64,000 nucleotides of DNA, taken from NCBI GenBank assembly GCA_913054135.1, contig CAJXJK010000011.1:104304-168303 (forward strand), written 5' to 3'. The notes under the pieces were generated by a model that searched no databases, was not told the DNA's origin, and saw only the letters and a program-made list of their open reading frames with translations. Below, in pieces: positions 34,716-43,332 of this stretch; positions within the stretch are counted from its first letter, which is position 1, and each line of letters starts with the position of its first letter. This DNA is from an uncultured Flavobacteriales bacterium (GTDB taxonomy: Bacteria > Bacteroidota > Bacteroidia > Flavobacteriales_D > Crocinitomicaceae). A program made the position numbers and the translations under genes.

Positions 34716-35726
34716 ATGCTCCCAAAGCAAATCCATATTCCGAATCCTTGTCATGAAGACTGGTCTAAGATGACTCCAACTGAAAAGGGAGCATTCTGTT
34801 CATCATGTAAAAAAGAAGTACTTGATTTTACTAAATCATCAAATGAAGAAATTAGAGAGAGCCTTGCAGAGGAGATTGAGCCTTGCATCAGAATTACCCA
34901 AAAAAAATTAGATGAAATGAATTTTCTTGAATGGTTTAACCATTTGAGACTGCGAATACAATTGAATTATGTATTCCTTTTCGGTTTTCTGGTCGCACAG
35001 AGCAGCCTCATGGCTCAAGAGTCAATTAGCCACGAACCTCGGTTCGTGGCAGTTGATTCATCTGACAATCTCTCCTTAGAAGAACTTACTGCCGACATAC
35101 TCTATTATCCTCTTGAGGAAGAAGCGCCTTACTATTCGTTCATTTGGAACCCTTACGTTCTCAATGATTCCATCACATTTTGTGACTTACCTGTCGGAGG
35201 AACCCCAATTATCTGGGGATGGGGATATGAAGAAGAAACAGAACCTTTTGAACCTTCTGAATATATTCTTGAAGTCTCAGAATCAATGGGCGGCTCGGTA
35301 TCCTACGAATGGCCAGAAGTTGACCCAAATGTGATTCCATCATTAGGAACCATCATATATAATGGTCCGGTATTTATAAATGAAGGAAACGCAAACTTGT
35401 GGCCCAGTCCGTACATGGACAAAACGGCGAGCCAACATGAAAAACTAAAAGTTGGCTTTAACACCTTTGAATTTGAAATAATCGAAAACCAGCTTTACTT
35501 TAGTTATGATGCTCATCAAGACCAAGACATTCATTTAAAAATTGGTCAAGACCAATACGGCCCTTTTGCATCTTCACAAAATAATATCCTATTCTCAGGC
35601 CCATTATCAATAAGGCCTGGGAACAAATCCATAATCATCCCGCTTAACGGTTATTTGAGTGGCACCTATTTTATTCAAATAAATTCGGGTCATCTTCAAG
35701 ATCGTGGGCGACTAATCTTTTTCTAA
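34716..35726 (+). CDS. Secreted protein with four-Cys N-terminal domain
   Basis: 336 residues. The N-terminus carries the shared four-Cys domain: IPNPCHEDWSKMTPTEKGAFC..C (C12, C28, C31, C57), then a hydrophobic signal-like stretch (about 84-100, ending SSLMAQ) which is placed internally instead of at the start. The exported part is acidic and Pro/Trp-rich and has a weak T9SS-type C-terminus (NGYLSGTYFIQINSGHLQDRGRLIFF). It is the first of a tandem set. The stop shares a base with the next start. Confidence 0.65.
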   Translation: MLPKQIHIPNPCHEDWSKMTPTEKGAFCSSCKKEVLDFTKSSNEEIRESLAEEIEPCIRITQKKLDEMNFLEWFNHLRLRIQLNYVFLFGFLVAQSSLMAQESISHEPRFVAVDSSDNLSLEELTADILYYPLEEEAPYYSFIWNPYVLNDSITFCDLPVGGTPIIWGWGYEEETEPFEPSEYILEVSESMGGSVSYEWPEVDPNVIPSLGTIIYNGPVFINEGNANLWPSPYMDKTASQHEKLKVGFNTFEFEIIENQLYFSYDAHQDQDIHLKIGQDQYGPFASSQNNILFSGPLSIRPGNKSIIIPLNGYLSGTYFIQINSGHLQDRGRLIFF

Positions 35727-36394
35727 TGAAACAAATTATTTTAAGTTTAAGCGCAATTGCTCTATTGGTAAATTGCACCAACTCCAAGTCAATTTCGGAA
35801 AACCCAACTGCCGAAAAGAACAATCAAAACGACCAAGCAAAGTTTGTGTCCAATGATGTCGTACAACAAGAAATCACGCCCTACCTAATTGACAGCACGG
35901 TTATAGATATTGATTGCACTGTTTTTCACCCTCCTATTGTAGGCCCAGGGACTATCACAATTCCTGATTCACTTTGGACAGTAATACCTCCGGATGGAGG
36001 TTGGGGACAATGGCCCCCTTACGAACCTTGGCCAATCACAATTATAGATTGGGGAACCATTTGTATTTATATTCCTGACACCCTTGAAGAAAATCGCGTG
36101 ATACCAAAAGATTATTTCACTTCAGGCAAAAACTGCTACAGCATCACACCCAATGAAAAAGGTGCTATTTTCGAAATGGAAGTCGTAGAAGAAGAAATCG
36201 TTGATCTGGGACTAAGACAGTTCGGAGATTGCAGCTCACACCTACCCTTAAATCTATCATGGGCCAACACGCCAATGCAAATGAGAAAGGGAACCAAGTC
36301 AATCCAACTCAATTATCCAAAGCATTATGAACTGGATTTACAAATTGATTTCATAGGCGAACTAGGTCTACAGTCAATACAAATTCAATCTTGA
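35726..36394 (+). CDS. Hypothetical lipoprotein
   Basis: 222 residues with a conventional N-terminal lipoprotein signal (SLSAIALLVNCTNSK). The middle is Pro/Trp-rich (WTVIPPDGGWGQWPPYEPWP). It lacks both the four-Cys domain and a clear sorting domain found in its neighbours, but is translationally coupled (TAATG) to the first of them. Function unknown. Confidence 0.6.
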   Translation: MKQIILSLSAIALLVNCTNSKSISENPTAEKNNQNDQAKFVSNDVVQQEITPYLIDSTVIDIDCTVFHPPIVGPGTITIPDSLWTVIPPDGGWGQWPPYEPWPITIIDWGTICIYIPDTLEENRVIPKDYFTSGKNCYSITPNEKGAIFEMEVVEEEIVDLGLRQFGDCSSHLPLNLSWANTPMQMRKGTKSIQLNYPKHYELDLQIDFIGELGLQSIQIQS

Positions 36395-36473
36395 TTTATG
36401 GAATTTCATTGAGGATTGCATCCAATAAATGAACCTTTCAAATATTAAGCTGTATTCAATAAAAACTTATGCT

Positions 36474-37376
36474 ATGATCCAGATTCCTAATCCTTGCAAA
36501 GAAGACTTTTCAAAAATGACTCCTACTCAAAAGGGAGCCTATTGTTCAAAGTGCAAACACGACACTTATGATTTTAGAAAGATGTCTCAATTAGAATTTG
36601 CACAAACAATTCAGAATCACGGCGAAGAGCAAATGTGTGGTCAAATCTACAACACTCAATTAGATGACTTTAATGCGGGATTCATTGCTTGGAAAAAGCA
36701 GAACCGTAGAACTTTTCAATCTAAGTTTATGATGGCACTCTTACTAGTATTCGGTTTAAGCTTATTCAGCTGTGAAAATGAAGACGAACAACTCATTGAG
36801 TCTATGACGAAGATGGAGATTCCTTCAGAGATCAACATTGACAAACGATTCGTTCAAGAAATTCAAGAGATTGATGAACTAGAATTGGTTGAAATGGTTG
36901 AAATCATGGAAGAAGAAGTTGAATTCATCTCTTGTGAATTGAGAGAGCATAAAATATTAGAAGAACAAATTGTAGGTTACCCTGATCGAGAAATTTACAC
37001 CACAGCAGGTGTAATGATTGATTATGGTAGACCAGATATTCTAGAATACACTGAAATAGTTATTGCCGATTCTATAGAAACCAAAATTGATGAAGATGAT
37101 GTGGTTATTAATCATGTTGACTTTGAAGCAAAGGCATTTCCTAATCCAACACAATTCAGTTCTACTTTAAGTTTTGAAGTGCCTTCTGAAGGTAACTATC
37201 AAGTGATGATGTATGATATGAATGGACGACAAGTAAGGGAGATTCACAATGGAACCTTGTTTGAAGGGAACCAACGATTTGAAATTGACATGTACGATTT
37301 GAACTCTGGTATGTTTTTTGTAAATATTATTTCAGAAGGACATACAGAAACAGTTAAAATTCAAAAAGTTAACTAA
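36474..37376 (+). CDS. Four-Cys domain / internal lipobox / T9SS sorting-domain protein
   Basis: 300 residues from the ATG at 36474, chosen because paralogues start with the same MIQIP; a frame opening 15 codons earlier is less likely. Residues 1-80 carry the MTPTQKGAYCSKC domain (C8, C24, C27, C55). Residues 85-99 are hydrophobic and end in a lipobox-like LFSC (C100) followed by acidic residues. The acidic middle leads to a type A sorting domain (AFPNPTQFSSTLSFEV ... LNSGMFFVNIISEGHTETVKIQK). The cytosolic placement of the first domain is inference. Confidence 0.75.
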   Translation: MIQIPNPCKEDFSKMTPTQKGAYCSKCKHDTYDFRKMSQLEFAQTIQNHGEEQMCGQIYNTQLDDFNAGFIAWKKQNRRTFQSKFMMALLLVFGLSLFSCENEDEQLIESMTKMEIPSEINIDKRFVQEIQEIDELELVEMVEIMEEEVEFISCELREHKILEEQIVGYPDREIYTTAGVMIDYGRPDILEYTEIVIADSIETKIDEDDVVINHVDFEAKAFPNPTQFSSTLSFEVPSEGNYQVMMYDMNGRQVREIHNGTLFEGNQRFEIDMYDLNSGMFFVNIISEGHTETVKIQKVN

Positions 37377-37405
37377 GAAGTATTCCTGAACCAAAAACCT
37401 CAATT

Positions 37406-38320
37406 ATGATTCAAATTCCAGATCCTTGTAGCGAAGATTTTAGTAAAATGACGCCTACAGAAAAAGGTGCTTTCTGCGCTAAATGCTCAATAGACACTTA
37501 TGATTTTAGAGACCTTTCAAATTTAGAGATCAACTCTATTATCAAAGAAAATAAAGGTCAACACCTTTGTGGCAGAATGACACAAGACCAGTTGATATCT
37601 TTGAATGCCGGATTTCAAGACTGGAAAAGTCAAAACAGAAAAACTTTTCAAAGCAAATTCATCATGGCCCTAATCATAGTTTTCGGCCTCACTTTATTTG
37701 CATGCGAAAATGAAGAAAAAGAAATATTAGAATCTGTCACACAAATTGAGTTACCATACGGCAAACTTGACTTTGTAAATTCGGATCAAAACATCACAGA
37801 AATTGATTTAAGAGATTACGTTTCTCAAATACCAGAACCCTTAGACTTTATAATATGTGAAGTTCAAGGAGGGATAGGCTATGATGATGGATTTGCTTAT
37901 ACCGATATAATTGAGCAAGAACCGATTATAGAAACTGAAACTAGAATTTCTTATTTAGGAGGAGTTGGAAGTTCAGTTTATTATCAACAATATGTAGACG
38001 CAATCGTACCTGATACCGTAGAAGAATCAATACTGGCCGAGCCAATTTTGGCAAATCCTGATTTCTTTGAGGCCAAAGCTTTTCCGAATCCAACTCAAGG
38101 ACAATCAACTGTCGCTTTAGACGTTGATCAAGAAGGTCAATTTGATATCATGATGTATGATATGAACGGAAGAATGATACAGCAAATTCATTCGGGTATT
38201 TTACCTCAAGGTAGAAATCAATTTGAAGTTGATTTATATGAACAAAACTCAGGTACTTACTTAATCAGAGTGATTTCAAGAACTCAAACGGAGACATTAA
38301 AAATTCAAAAAGTAAATTAA
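37406..38320 (+). CDS. Four-Cys domain / internal lipobox / T9SS sorting-domain protein
   Basis: 304 residues. It is a close paralogue of the gene at 36474: MIQIPDPCSEDFSKMTPTEK start, Cys at 8, 24, 27 and 55 with the same spacing, hydrophobic 85-99, lipobox-like LFAC (C100), acidic centre, and a sorting domain (AFPNPTQGQSTVALDV ... NSGTYLIRVISRTQTETLKIQK). It lies 29 bases downstream, so tandem duplication is likely. It is followed by a hairpin and terminator. Confidence 0.75.
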   Translation: MIQIPDPCSEDFSKMTPTEKGAFCAKCSIDTYDFRDLSNLEINSIIKENKGQHLCGRMTQDQLISLNAGFQDWKSQNRKTFQSKFIMALIIVFGLTLFACENEEKEILESVTQIELPYGKLDFVNSDQNITEIDLRDYVSQIPEPLDFIICEVQGGIGYDDGFAYTDIIEQEPIIETETRISYLGGVGSSVYYQQYVDAIVPDTVEESILAEPILANPDFFEAKAFPNPTQGQSTVALDVDQEGQFDIMMYDMNGRMIQQIHSGILPQGRNQFEVDLYEQNSGTYLIRVISRTQTETLKIQKVN

Positions 38321-38331
38321 GGCTTTAGCTA

Positions 38332-38401
38332 TCTCTCATAGGGATGAGAGAATTTCATGGATAAAGGGAAAAGAGTTTTGCAAATGCATGACTCTTTTTT
38401 T
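38332..38401 (+). terminator. Hairpin (38332-38351) plus terminator (38369-38401)
   Basis: An 8-bp perfect hairpin (TCTCTCAT / ATGAGAGA, loop AGGG) is followed by a second stem AAAAGAGT / ACTCTTTT with a T run. It ends the first half of the tandem T9SS cluster. Confidence 0.75.
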
Positions 38402-38443
38402 ATGGAATAACATCTGGTCTTGCATCTATACTAAAAGAACATT

Positions 38444-39082
38444 ATGAGAAGTACACAACATATTTTACCATTGACAATACTGGCTCTGATTTCTTTAGTT
38501 ACTTACCAGCTCAAAATAGAACCGATTGAAATTGCTCCGATAGAAATTGATGAGACAACAACTTTATCAGTCGTAAGGCCACAACCTCAGTTGGTATGGG
38601 ACATTCCTGAAGAGGCTCCTGAACCATTTGAAGTAGAACCTGTTGAGATATTCTATGACACAAAGGAGATTGACACACTATTACCCTTAATCTCAATAGC
38701 AATAGACAATTATCGACCTTGTGGATGTCAGCCGGCACCCATACCTCTTATTAAGATTCCAGCAGATACAAGTCAGTATGATGACGATTATTCAATTTTC
38801 GCTGAGCCTATTTATGCCGAACCTGACCGTTTTGATGCTATAGTTTATCCAAATCCTACTAGAGGTGAATCAACCTTAGCTCTTGATATTGAGACCGAAG
38901 GGCAATACCAGATTTTTATGTATGACCTAAAAGGAAGAAAAATCAGAGATATGCACAGTGGTGAATTATTCATGGGCAGAAACAACTTTAACATTGATCT
39001 TTTCGACCTGCAATCAGGCATGTATTTCGTTCAGGTATTAGCCGAAGGTCAAAATGAAACATTAAAAATCCAAAAACTATAA
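38444..39082 (+). CDS. T9SS sorting-domain protein
   Basis: 212 residues. A signal-anchor-like N-terminus (LPLTILALISLVTYQL) without the four-Cys domain is followed by a Glu/Pro/Ile-rich linker (EPIEIAPIEIDE ..., CGCQ at about 91) and a sorting domain closely similar to the neighbours (VYPNPTRGESTLALDI ... LQSGMYFVQVLAEGQNETLKIQK). Little remains besides linker and sorting domain, so it could be a structural surface peptide. It is 4 bases from the next gene. Confidence 0.68.
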   Translation: MRSTQHILPLTILALISLVTYQLKIEPIEIAPIEIDETTTLSVVRPQPQLVWDIPEEAPEPFEVEPVEIFYDTKEIDTLLPLISIAIDNYRPCGCQPAPIPLIKIPADTSQYDDDYSIFAEPIYAEPDRFDAIVYPNPTRGESTLALDIETEGQYQIFMYDLKGRKIRDMHSGELFMGRNNFNIDLFDLQSGMYFVQVLAEGQNETLKIQKL

Positions 39083-39086
39083 TCTT

Positions 39087-39620
39087 ATGAAAATTCCACA
39101 ATTAATTATTCTTTCGCTTTCACTAATCTCAATTCAGATCTCAGCTTACGCTCAAAATTCTAATCTACCGGATATCACAAAATCGTCATCTGAAACTCAA
39201 ATTTTAAACGACTCAGTTTCGACTGTTGTGCCAAAGACAATAATAGAAATAATGCCTGAAAGAGTGTGCAGATGCATTTGTCAATTGCCTGCGAGAGTGA
39301 GTTACGCCGATATTTCTGTCAAACCTATAGAACCAGTAATTGTGACGAAAACTACAGTGACTTTTATTGATCAGCTAGTTTATCCGAATCCGACAAGAGA
39401 CAAAACAACTTTGAGTTTTCAAGTCAATGAAGATGAACTTTTCAATATTACTTTATTCGATTTGAAAGGAAGAGAAGTGCAATCTATTCATTCAGGAAAT
39501 CTGAAGAAAGGAAGACAAAATTTCAACATTGATTTAAGCAATTTAGAATCTGGTCTATATACAGTGGTCATTAGCTCTTCAGATGCTTTACAAACATTAA
39601 AAATTCAGAAAGTGAATTAA
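39087..39620 (+). CDS. Small T9SS sorting-domain protein
   Basis: 177 residues. Signal peptide (LIILSLSLISIQISAYAQ), a short linker with a Cys cluster (RVCRCICQLP) that matches the CGCQP of the preceding gene, and a sorting domain (VYPNPTRDKTTLSFQV ... LESGLYTVVISSSDALQTLKIQK). It is co-transcribed with its neighbours by spacing. Function unknown. Confidence 0.68.
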   Translation: MKIPQLIILSLSLISIQISAYAQNSNLPDITKSSSETQILNDSVSTVVPKTIIEIMPERVCRCICQLPARVSYADISVKPIEPVIVTKTTVTFIDQLVYPNPTRDKTTLSFQVNEDELFNITLFDLKGREVQSIHSGNLKKGRQNFNIDLSNLESGLYTVVISSSDALQTLKIQKVN

Positions 39621-39674
39621 ATTGAACCTTTTTCAAAAGTGAATGTACAGAGCAATGTATTCAAAATCTCACTT

Positions 39675-40934
39675 ATGAAAAAGATCAGTATTCCAGAACC
39701 ATGTCACGAGAATTGGGCAGATTTTACTCCAACACAAAAAGGAGCTTTTTGCGGTTCGTGTCAAATTGATGTTGTTGATTTTAGCAACAAAACACCTGAT
39801 CAAGTAAAGACAATTCTTCAAGAGAACGCAGGTAAACATATGTGCGGAAGATTCAAGAAAACTCAACTAGAAGATTTGAATAACGATTTTTTCGCATGGC
39901 AAAATCAATCTACTCGTTCGTTTCAAAGTAAATTTTTGTACGCCTGCCTTGTAGTATTTGGAATGACACTTTTCACAGGATGCTCATCACTTGAAACCAC
40001 TCCTGTTTTGAATTCAATTTTCACTGAGCAAGCAGACAATTCAAGCGCACAACTGAACGTTGGTGCTCCAATAACAGAAGGAGACACGACAAAAACTCCG
40101 ACTAAAAACACTCACAAAAAAGGTAAGATTAAGTACGTTCCTGAGGTTGCTCCGGTTAAAGTAGAGTGCGAAACTCCGCCAGATTCATTGCATAAGTATG
40201 AACAGCTTTTAGGTAAAGTTGCTTATATCGAAGAAGAAGTACACGAAACTCCGCCAGATTCAATTCCTGAAAGTCAAACTCTTAAAGGAAACATTGCCAT
40301 TATTGAAGAAGACTTTATTAAAGGAGATATAGATATTTCACAAGTCCCTACTCCACCCGATACCACTGAGATAAATCTAGCAAGTGATACGCTTGCGCCT
40401 CATTTATATGAAGAATTCATAATGGGAGACGTTATTTCTGCGCCTTACACACCAATTGAAGACACCATTAAAGTTGAAACAATTGAAGATACCTTGTCAA
40501 ACAAATTAACTCCCAGCACAGAATTATATACTGATGAAATGGTTGATGGTGGCTTGATGATTGATCCTGATTTCTTTGAATATATTGAAGATACCGTTAA
40601 GGTTGAAATTCCAGATACGACCAATCAAATTGATGAAGGCGTAGATCCCTTGATGATTCCTGAAAGTTTTGCTCCAGTATTTACAGCAAAATTGTTTCCG
40701 AACCCTACCAACACAGAGGCAAACATTCAAATTAATGTTACCGAGCAAAATCTCTTCAACATTTATCTTTATGCTGTTGACGGAAAACAAATAAAAGCCA
40801 TTTATGATGGAATTTTAGAGGCAGGCTTACGTTCATTTAGGGTAGACTTAACTGCATATCGTGCAGGGAGTTATCTGATTGTAATAAATTCTGAAAAGCA
40901 CAAAGAATCATTAAGACTAGAAAAAGTTGAATAA
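39675..40934 (+). CDS. Four-Cys domain / internal lipobox / T9SS sorting-domain protein (long form)
   Basis: 419 residues from the ATG at 39675, which aligns with its paralogues. Four-Cys domain (C10, C26, C29, C57), hydrophobic stretch (about 88-102) ending in FTGCSS (C103), then a long Asp/Glu/Pro/Thr-rich region (about 110-330) with repeated PPDS and IEDTxxV(K/E) units, and a sorting domain (LFPNPTNTEANIQI ... RAGSYLIVINSEKHKESLRLEK). The longest member of the cluster. Confidence 0.75.
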   Translation: MKKISIPEPCHENWADFTPTQKGAFCGSCQIDVVDFSNKTPDQVKTILQENAGKHMCGRFKKTQLEDLNNDFFAWQNQSTRSFQSKFLYACLVVFGMTLFTGCSSLETTPVLNSIFTEQADNSSAQLNVGAPITEGDTTKTPTKNTHKKGKIKYVPEVAPVKVECETPPDSLHKYEQLLGKVAYIEEEVHETPPDSIPESQTLKGNIAIIEEDFIKGDIDISQVPTPPDTTEINLASDTLAPHLYEEFIMGDVISAPYTPIEDTIKVETIEDTLSNKLTPSTELYTDEMVDGGLMIDPDFFEYIEDTVKVEIPDTTNQIDEGVDPLMIPESFAPVFTAKLFPNPTNTEANIQINVTEQNLFNIYLYAVDGKQIKAIYDGILEAGLRSFRVDLTAYRAGSYLIVINSEKHKESLRLEKVE

Positions 40935-40997
40935 AACCCTACCTTTTTAGTTAAATCTGCGTATTAGATATTGAAAGAAAGAAACTATTTCAAATTA

Positions 40998-42872
40998 ATG
41001 CGCCTACCAAGAAAAAGTATACCACGTTGGATAACATTTGTAGCAGATGTTATGATTGCACTAGCAGCCCTTGTAGTTGCTTACTTAGTGCGATTTGATA
41101 CTACCAATTTACCTTTCGAAGAAGAGTACTCTATTTTTATAAGTGGATTACCTTATTACATTTTTGCGAGGGCATTGACATTCTACATTTTCAAAATGCA
41201 TCAAGGAATGATGCGTCACACGGCCACTGCTGATGTTAAACGTGTAATTTTTGGAGTTACTTCTGGAACTTTACTAATGATCATATTCTCATTTTTAAAG
41301 TATAGAATTTACGGAGGCAACTTCTTATTTCCGAGTTCTATTATTATTGTAGAGTATTTCGTTTGTATATCCTTCTTACTGGTATTCAGGTTTGCAGTCA
41401 AACTCCTTTACATGGAGGGCGTTAAAAGAAATAAAGATCAAATTCCGACAATTATATATGGTGCCGGAACTTATGGCTTAATTACTAAGCACACGGTTGA
41501 AAAGGAAGCGAGACTAGCCGGAAAGATTGTCGGCTTTATTGATGACGATAAAAAGAAGTTGGGTAAAACACTTGAAGGGTTGAAGATTTATCATTCATCT
41601 TCTTTAACGAATCTCATTGAATCTAAAGAGGTAAAACGTCTGATTCTTGCCATTAAGAATCCAGATATCAAGCAGAGGAGAGAAGTTATTGATGCCTGTC
41701 TTGCTAATAATGTTGAGATATTAAATGTGCCCTCTCCTACTGAATGGATAAACGGTGAGTTTACTAGTGGTCAAATCAAACCGGTTAGGATTGAAGACCT
41801 TTTAGGTAGAGATTCTATTAAACTTGATTCACACAAATTGGCGAGCGAATTTGACAACAAAACGATTCTTGTTACAGGAGCTGCTGGAAGCATTGGTAGT
41901 GAAATTGTAAGGCAATTGGTTGCTTACAATCCTAAGAAAGTTATTCTTTTAGATCAAGCCGAATCTCCTCTTTATAATCTTGAAATGGAGCTTAAAGAGA
42001 AACGTCTGCTTTATTTGACAGAAACGGTTATCGCAGATATCAGAAACTTTGAAAGAGTTGAGCATGTTTTCAATTCATTGAAGCCTGATATGGTGTTTCA
42101 TGCTGCGGCATACAAGCACGTTCCATTGATGGAGGATAATCCTTCTGAGGCTATTCTCACTAATGTTCAAGGATCAAAGAACTTGGTAGATTTGGCAATG
42201 ACACATAAGGTTGAAAAGTTTGTGTTGATCTCAACTGACAAGGCAGTTAATCCAACCAATGTGATGGGAACATCTAAAAGGATTGCTGAAATATATGCAC
42301 AGTCGGCGAATTCGGTATCAGACACTAAATTTATTACAACAAGATTCGGAAATGTATTAGGATCAAATGGATCTGTTATTCCATTGTTTAAAAGACAAAT
42401 TGAGGCTGGCGGACCATTGACTGTGACTGATAAGGAAATCACAAGATACTTCATGACTATTCCTGAAGCATGTGCTTTGGTATTAGAAGCTGAAGCAATG
42501 GGGAATGGTAGCGAGATATTTGTGTTTGACATGGGCGAGTCAGTGAAAATCTATGACCTTGCTAAGAAGATGATCAAACTTAGTGGATTGACACTAGGAA
42601 AAGATATTGAAATAAAGATTACCGGTTTAAGACCTGGTGAGAAACTGTACGAAGAACTTCTTACAAATGAAGAGAACACGGTTCCAACACATCATCCGCA
42701 AATTCTAATTGCTAAGGTTCGTGAGTACAACTTTGAAGAAATTACTGAAAATATTACTCAGCTAACCGAGATGTTTAATTCTCAAAACAATCAACAAATT
42801 GTGAAGTTGATGAAGTATATCGTTCCAGAATTCAGATCAAATAATTCTGAATTTGAAAAGCTTGATAAATGA
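40998..42872 (+). CDS. Membrane nucleoside-diphosphate-sugar 4,6-dehydratase (FlaA1/PglF/CapD type)
   Basis: About 624 residues. Four N-terminal transmembrane helices, a first Rossmann-like domain (YGAGTYGLI), and a second SDR domain with TGAAGSIGSEI. The active site has the family change of Tyr to Met (NPTNVMGTSKR), typical of long inverting UDP-GlcNAc 4,6-dehydratases. It makes a 4-keto-6-deoxy sugar nucleotide for surface glycans. An in-frame TTG nine codons earlier is less likely than the ATG. Its stop overlaps the thioesterase start by 4 bases. Confidence 0.88.
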   Translation: MRLPRKSIPRWITFVADVMIALAALVVAYLVRFDTTNLPFEEEYSIFISGLPYYIFARALTFYIFKMHQGMMRHTATADVKRVIFGVTSGTLLMIIFSFLKYRIYGGNFLFPSSIIIVEYFVCISFLLVFRFAVKLLYMEGVKRNKDQIPTIIYGAGTYGLITKHTVEKEARLAGKIVGFIDDDKKKLGKTLEGLKIYHSSSLTNLIESKEVKRLILAIKNPDIKQRREVIDACLANNVEILNVPSPTEWINGEFTSGQIKPVRIEDLLGRDSIKLDSHKLASEFDNKTILVTGAAGSIGSEIVRQLVAYNPKKVILLDQAESPLYNLEMELKEKRLLYLTETVIADIRNFERVEHVFNSLKPDMVFHAAAYKHVPLMEDNPSEAILTNVQGSKNLVDLAMTHKVEKFVLISTDKAVNPTNVMGTSKRIAEIYAQSANSVSDTKFITTRFGNVLGSNGSVIPLFKRQIEAGGPLTVTDKEITRYFMTIPEACALVLEAEAMGNGSEIFVFDMGESVKIYDLAKKMIKLSGLTLGKDIEIKITGLRPGEKLYEELLTNEENTVPTHHPQILIAKVREYNFEEITENITQLTEMFNSQNNQQIVKLMKYIVPEFRSNNSEFEKLDK

Positions 42873-43279
42873 TCTCCACCCCTCTTCAAATTAGATTTTC
42901 AGATTGTGATATTGCCGGACATATTCATAATGCCGTCTACCTTCAATATTTTGAGACTGGAAGAATGAAGTTCTTTGTTTCTCAATTAGGTAGAGATTGG
43001 GATTGGAAGAAATATGGTATCATTTTAAAAAAGAATGAAGTCATTTATCATAGACCTGGCCAACTTGAAAATCAATTAACTGTTGATGTGGATTGCAGTC
43101 ATATAGGGATAAGCAGCTTTACACTTTCATACAAAATTAAGGATGAAAAAGGCCTGCTAATTGCCGAAGGCTCATCTGTTTTGGTGTGCTTTGATTACAT
43201 CCAAAACACAGTAGTAACCGTTCATGAGGTTTTCAAACCTATTCTACAAAAACACTTATCTAAGCAGCTTGAGGCATAA
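42869..43279 (+). CDS. Acyl-CoA thioesterase, hotdog fold (YbgC/4HBT-like)
   Basis: A 136-residue cytosolic hotdog protein. The catalytic helix region RFSDCDIAGHIHNAVYLQYFE (shortened here: Asp, then GHIHN) matches 4-hydroxybenzoyl-CoA thioesterase-type enzymes. It hydrolyses an acyl-CoA thioester of unknown chain. It overlaps the dehydratase stop by 4 bases, although the two have no known metabolic link. Confidence 0.85.
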   Translation: MISTPLQIRFSDCDIAGHIHNAVYLQYFETGRMKFFVSQLGRDWDWKKYGIILKKNEVIYHRPGQLENQLTVDVDCSHIGISSFTLSYKIKDEKGLLIAEGSSVLVCFDYIQNTVVTVHEVFKPILQKHLSKQLEA

Positions 43280-43332
43280 TAATTGAAGTAGATTTATTAC
43301 TTTAACGTATTATTGAAACAACAAACTGATAA

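Noticed and set aside
38332..38401. Possible CRISPR or small-repeat array in the T9SS cluster
   Set aside because: There are only two unrelated hairpins, one a normal terminator; no direct repeats with spacers occur anywhere in the window.
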